Assembly (NCBI RefSeq): GCF_934668725.1 | Contig: NZ_CAKUOF010000034.1 | Span: 1 to 8,528, forward strand | DNA length: 8,528 bases | Origin: an uncultured Dysgonomonas sp. | GTDB lineage: Bacteria > Bacteroidota > Bacteroidia > Bacteroidales > Dysgonomonadaceae | Direction of reading: 5' to 3' | Shown: positions 6,105 through 8,528 of the stretch, in pieces | Layout of the letters: every line of letters starts with the position of its first letter | Position numbering within the stretch: the first letter of the stretch is position 1 | The notes under the pieces: generated by a model | What the model saw: only the letters and a program-made list of their open reading frames with translations | Told to the model about the DNA's origin: nothing | Database searches by the model: none | Made by a program: the position numbers and the translations under genes

Positions 6105-7286
6105 ATGTCTTTAAAGTTATTTATTCCTCAAAAACTAAATTTAATGCTGAAAACTCAAATCTCCGATGCTGCATTTGCAGACACCAAGCCACATTACGAG
6201 ATACTCGATGGATTACGCGGAGTGGCGGCCATCATGGTATTATTCTTCCATATATTCGAAGCTTTTGCGACCAGTCACTTAGATCAAAGAATTAATCACG
6301 GTTATTTAGCAGTCGACTTTTTCTTTATACTGTCAGGATTCGTTGTCGGTTACGCTTACGACGACCGTTGGGGTACAATGAAACCCAAAAATTTCATCAA
6401 ACGCCGGATTATACGTCTTCACCCGATGGTTGTAATGGGAGCTATCATAGGAGCCATCATGTTCTATACTCAAGGCTGCTCTGTATGGGATGTATCGGTA
6501 GTACCTGTTGTGGGTTTGCTAATTGCTACATTGTTGAATATGTTTTTAATTCCGGCTACTACAGGAACCGAAATAAGAGGTGTAGGGGAGATGTTCCCAT
6601 TGAATGGACCCAGTTGGTCTTTGTTTTTTGAGTATATTGGCAATATTCTCTATGTGTTGTTTATTCGTAAACTCTCAACTAAAGCTCTTGCAGTGTTGGT
6701 TTTTGTTGCCGGATGTGGTTTGGCTTCATTTGCTGTATGGGGGCCATTGGGTGATATATGTGTAGGGTTTTCACTGACAGGAGAAGAATTTACCGGAGGC
6801 TCTTTTCGTTTGTTATTCTCATTTTCTGCCGGATTACTTCTGTCTCGTATCTTCAAGCCTGCTAATATAAAGGGAGCTTTTTGGATATGCAGTTTATTTA
6901 TCGTTGCCTTATTGGCTGTACCCCGAATAGGTGGAGCCGAACATTTATGGATGAACGGTATATATGATACACTATGCTGTGTTGTGTTTTTTCCTATTTT
7001 GGTTTATCTGGGGGCTTCCGGAAAAAGTACCGATAAATATACTACTCGTGTATGCAAGTTCTTAGGAGATATTTCTTATCCGCTGTATATGGTGCATTAC
7101 CCCTTTATTTATCTCTATTTCGCATGGGTAAAGAATAATGACCTCACATTTGAACAATCATTGCCCGGTGCAGCAGGGGTTGTTGCAGGAAGTATTATTG
7201 TAGCCTATATCTGTTTGAAGTTTTACGATATACCGGTACGAAGATATTTGACAAACCGCTTTTTAAAGCCCAAAAACAATTTGTAA
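6105..7286 (+). CDS. acyltransferase family 3 membrane protein
   Basis: This 393-residue integral membrane protein belongs to acyltransferase family 3 (PF01757), which moves acetyl or other acyl groups onto surface polysaccharides, lipids or other acceptors. The family motifs are present in order: YEILDGLRGVAAIMVLFFH ending in the key His49, DFFFILSGF at 71-79, KRRIIRLHP at 99-107, NGPSWSLFFEY at 167-177, and LGDISYPLYMVHYP at 320-333. About ten hydrophobic segments follow from residue 37 to 372, with no extra SGNH domain. The start is uncertain: Met1 (6105) is used here, but Met14 (6144, MLKTQISD) would leave a normal N-terminus for the family. The gene follows the Crp-like regulator by 124 bp with its own predicted promoter and ends before a strong terminator. 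No glycan-synthesis genes flank it, so the acceptor is unknown. Confidence 0.9.
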   Translation: MSLKLFIPQKLNLMLKTQISDAAFADTKPHYEILDGLRGVAAIMVLFFHIFEAFATSHLDQRINHGYLAVDFFFILSGFVVGYAYDDRWGTMKPKNFIKRRIIRLHPMVVMGAIIGAIMFYTQGCSVWDVSVVPVVGLLIATLLNMFLIPATTGTEIRGVGEMFPLNGPSWSLFFEYIGNILYVLFIRKLSTKALAVLVFVAGCGLASFAVWGPLGDICVGFSLTGEEFTGGSFRLLFSFSAGLLLSRIFKPANIKGAFWICSLFIVALLAVPRIGGAEHLWMNGIYDTLCCVVFFPILVYLGASGKSTDKYTTRVCKFLGDISYPLYMVHYPFIYLYFAWVKNNDLTFEQSLPGAAGVVAGSIIVAYICLKFYDIPVRRYLTNRFLKPKNNL

Positions 7287-7317
7287 ATAAAGTCTCAGAT
7301 GTTTTATTGCTTTGGCT

Positions 7318-7374
7318 GTAGGGGTGAACCTGTGTGTTCACGTATTTCGGACAGACACATAGGTCTGCACCTAC
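7318..7374. repeat. palindromic interspersed repeat (REP/MITE-like), about 57 bp
   Basis: The ends, starting GTAGGGGTG and finishing CTGCACCTAC, are imperfect inverted copies over about 20 bp (15 of 20 match by eye). Inside are two perfect hairpins: GTGAAC-6 nt-GTTCAC at 7324-7341 and CAGAC-6 nt-GTCTG at 7352-7367. The GTAGGGG..GAACCTGTGTGTTC type resembles a widely scattered intergenic repeat I recall from several bacterial phyla, often misannotated as small proteins containing VGADLCVCP. It sits where such repeats prefer to sit, between convergent genes. Only one copy is in this window, so dispersion is inferred. Confidence 0.7.
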
Positions 7375-7419
7375 CAATAAAGATATATCATTAAATATTT
7401 AACGCTACTTAAATAATAC

Positions 7420-7451
7420 AAAAGGCTGATTTCGCAAGAAATCAGCCTTTT
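7420..7451. terminator. bidirectional intrinsic terminator between the acyltransferase gene and trpS
   Basis: A perfect 14-bp stem (AAAAGGCTGATTTC / GAAATCAGCCTTTT) closes on a GCAA tetraloop on the plus strand. The A-run on one side and T-run on the other let it work both ways. It lies 134 bp after the acyltransferase stop and 22 bp after the trpS stop. Confidence 0.92.
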
Positions 7452-7472
7452 ATTATATATCGTGATTGTTTT

Positions 7473-8462
7473 TTAGAAATTCTTGAATCCCATTATTTCA
7501 CGTACCTCCCGTAATGTCTTACGGGCACTTTCACGGGCTTTCTCAGTACCTTCGGTTACGACTTTGTGCAAGTATGCCTCATCGTCCTGAATTTGAAGAA
7601 TACGGTCACGAATAGGCGATGTTACCGCAATAATATCTTCAGCCAGTTGCTTTTTAAGATCGCCGTAACGTATTTCGCACGAATTCCATTTATCTTCGAA
7701 ATGTTTCACTACCTCTTCGGTTGAAACTACACGCAGAATAGTAAACAGGTTTTCGATGCAATCGGGTTTTGGAGAATTGGGACTTTGAGGTCCTTCGTCT
7801 GTTAATGCCCTTTTTACTTTCTTCTCTATGACTTTAGGCTCATCAAAAAGATAAATACAGTTACCTTCCGATTTTCCCATTTTTCCGCTACCGTCCAGTC
7901 CCGGTATTTTAATCAATTCGCTGCCGAAGTTGTAGGCAATCGGTTCTTTAAAATACTCAACACCATAAAAATTATTGAAGCGGCGAGCAAATTTGCGGGT
8001 CATTTCGAGGTGTTGCTCCTGGTCTTTTCCTACAGGTACCTTGTCGGCATTGTGCATCAATATATCGGCAGCCATAAGAGTAGGGTAGGTAAGTAAACCG
8101 GCATTCACATTTTCGGGCTGCTTACGAGCCTTTTCTTTGAAAGATACGGTCTTAGCCAATTCGCCCATATATGCATGCATATTCAGCAATAGATACAGTT
8201 CGCATACTTCGGGTACATCACTCTGTACGTATATAGTCGATATATCGGGGTCGATACCCGCAGCCAGATATTCGGTTAGCACATTCTTTACATTTCCATG
8301 TAATATTTTCGGATCCGGATGAGTTGTAAGAGAATGATAATCTGCAATAAAGAAGAAACATTTATTTTCTTCCTGCATTTTTATAAAGTTTTTCAGGGCT
8401 CCATAGTAATTGCCTAAGTGCAGATTACCGGTCGAGCGAATACCGCTCACTACTGTTTCCAT
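7473..8462 (-). CDS. trpS: tryptophan--tRNA ligase
   Basis: This 329-residue class I aminoacyl-tRNA synthetase charges tRNA-Trp with tryptophan in the cytosol. The HIGH-type motif is TGNLHLGNYYGA at residues 11-22, and the KMSKS-type loop is KMGKS at 194-198. AADILMHNADKVPVGKDQEQHLE (in two halves, 131-141 and 142-153) contains Asp133, which corresponds to the aspartate that reads the tryptophan indole NH. Length is normal for the family. The ATG at 8462 gives METVVSGIRSTG, the expected N-terminus. A -7 box lies 25-32 bp upstream, so the leader would be only about 18 nt, with no room for a T-box or trp attenuator. The gene is convergent with the acyltransferase gene and shares its terminator. 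Confidence 0.97.
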   Translation of the reverse strand: METVVSGIRSTGNLHLGNYYGALKNFIKMQEENKCFFFIADYHSLTTHPDPKILHGNVKNVLTEYLAAGIDPDISTIYVQSDVPEVCELYLLLNMHAYMGELAKTVSFKEKARKQPENVNAGLLTYPTLMAADILMHNADKVPVGKDQEQHLEMTRKFARRFNNFYGVEYFKEPIAYNFGSELIKIPGLDGSGKMGKSEGNCIYLFDEPKVIEKKVKRALTDEGPQSPNSPKPDCIENLFTILRVVSTEEVVKHFEDKWNSCEIRYGDLKKQLAEDIIAVTSPIRDRILQIQDDEAYLHKVVTEGTEKARESARKTLREVREIMGFKNF

Positions 8463-8486
8463 ACTATATCATTTTGTTTCTATATA

Positions 8487-8494
8487 CAAAGTTA
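8487..8494 (-). promoter_or_regulatory. predicted trpS promoter (-7 box)
   Basis: The minus strand reads TAACTTTG, an exact match to TAnnTTTG, 24 bp before the trpS ATG. The expected transcription start is near 8480-8481. The -33 region at about 8514-8517 is a poor match to TTTG. Confidence 0.5.
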
Positions 8495-8528
8495 GCGATT
8501 TTTTCAGGAGTTAAGCACTTTTTAAGTT

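Noticed and set aside
5302..6155. The 12-mer ATGCTGAAAACT occurs at 5302-5313 and again at 6144-6155
   Set aside because: A repeated 12-mer is expected by chance about twice in a window this size, and one copy is inside coding sequence.
7195..7377. 60-codon minus-strand open frame containing VGADLCVCP
   Set aside because: It is a translation of the palindromic repeat plus the antisense of the acyltransferase 3' end, a known type of false gene.
1..8528. CRISPR array, insertion sequence, tRNA or phage defence system
   Set aside because: No regularly spaced repeats, transposase, tRNA-like fold or nuclease/toxin pair could be found; the genes are housekeeping and envelope types.

Overview
The window looks like chromosomal DNA from a member of the Bacteroidales (Bacteroidota), possibly close to Dysgonomonas, Parabacteroides or Bacteroides. 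The reasons are AT-rich DNA, no clear Shine-Dalgarno sequences ahead of most genes, several matches to the Bacteroidota -7 promoter box TAnnTTTG just upstream of genes, and protein types typical of that group (a DUF1460 amidase, a Bacteroidales-type formate-THF ligase and a short Crp/Fnr regulator). The genus is inferred from remembered family resemblance and was not tested.

Layout. On the minus strand, reading leftward from 3521, lie formate--tetrahydrofolate ligase (fhs), a secreted DUF1460 NlpC/P60-type amidase 31 bp further on, and a CPBP-family membrane protease 69 bp after that. The 254-bp divergent region 3522-3775 separates them from three plus-strand genes: a secreted GHL10 (family-10-like) glycoside hydrolase with a C-terminal fibronectin-III-like domain (3776-5254), a Crp/Fnr-type regulator (5417-5980), and a membrane acyltransferase of family 3 (6105-7286). 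A converging minus-strand trpS (7473-8462) closes the window. The 186-bp convergent gap 7287-7472 holds a palindromic interspersed repeat and a perfect bidirectional terminator. No tRNA, rRNA, CRISPR array, insertion sequence or riboswitch is visible.

How the genes fit together. fhs and trpS are housekeeping genes (one-carbon metabolism; tryptophanyl-tRNA synthesis). The rest concern the cell envelope. The DUF1460 amidase should remove stem peptides from muropeptides, and the GHL10 hydrolase belongs to the superfamily of E. coli DigH, which cuts peptide-free glycan strands. The acyltransferase probably decorates a surface polysaccharide or lipid and sits directly behind the Crp-like regulator.

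The window does not contain a convincing new multi-gene system. The strongest unexplained signal is a perfect 17-bp palindrome in the predicted leader of the Crp/Fnr gene, downstream of a near-consensus promoter, which looks like an autoregulatory operator. Second is the repeat element at 7318-7374.
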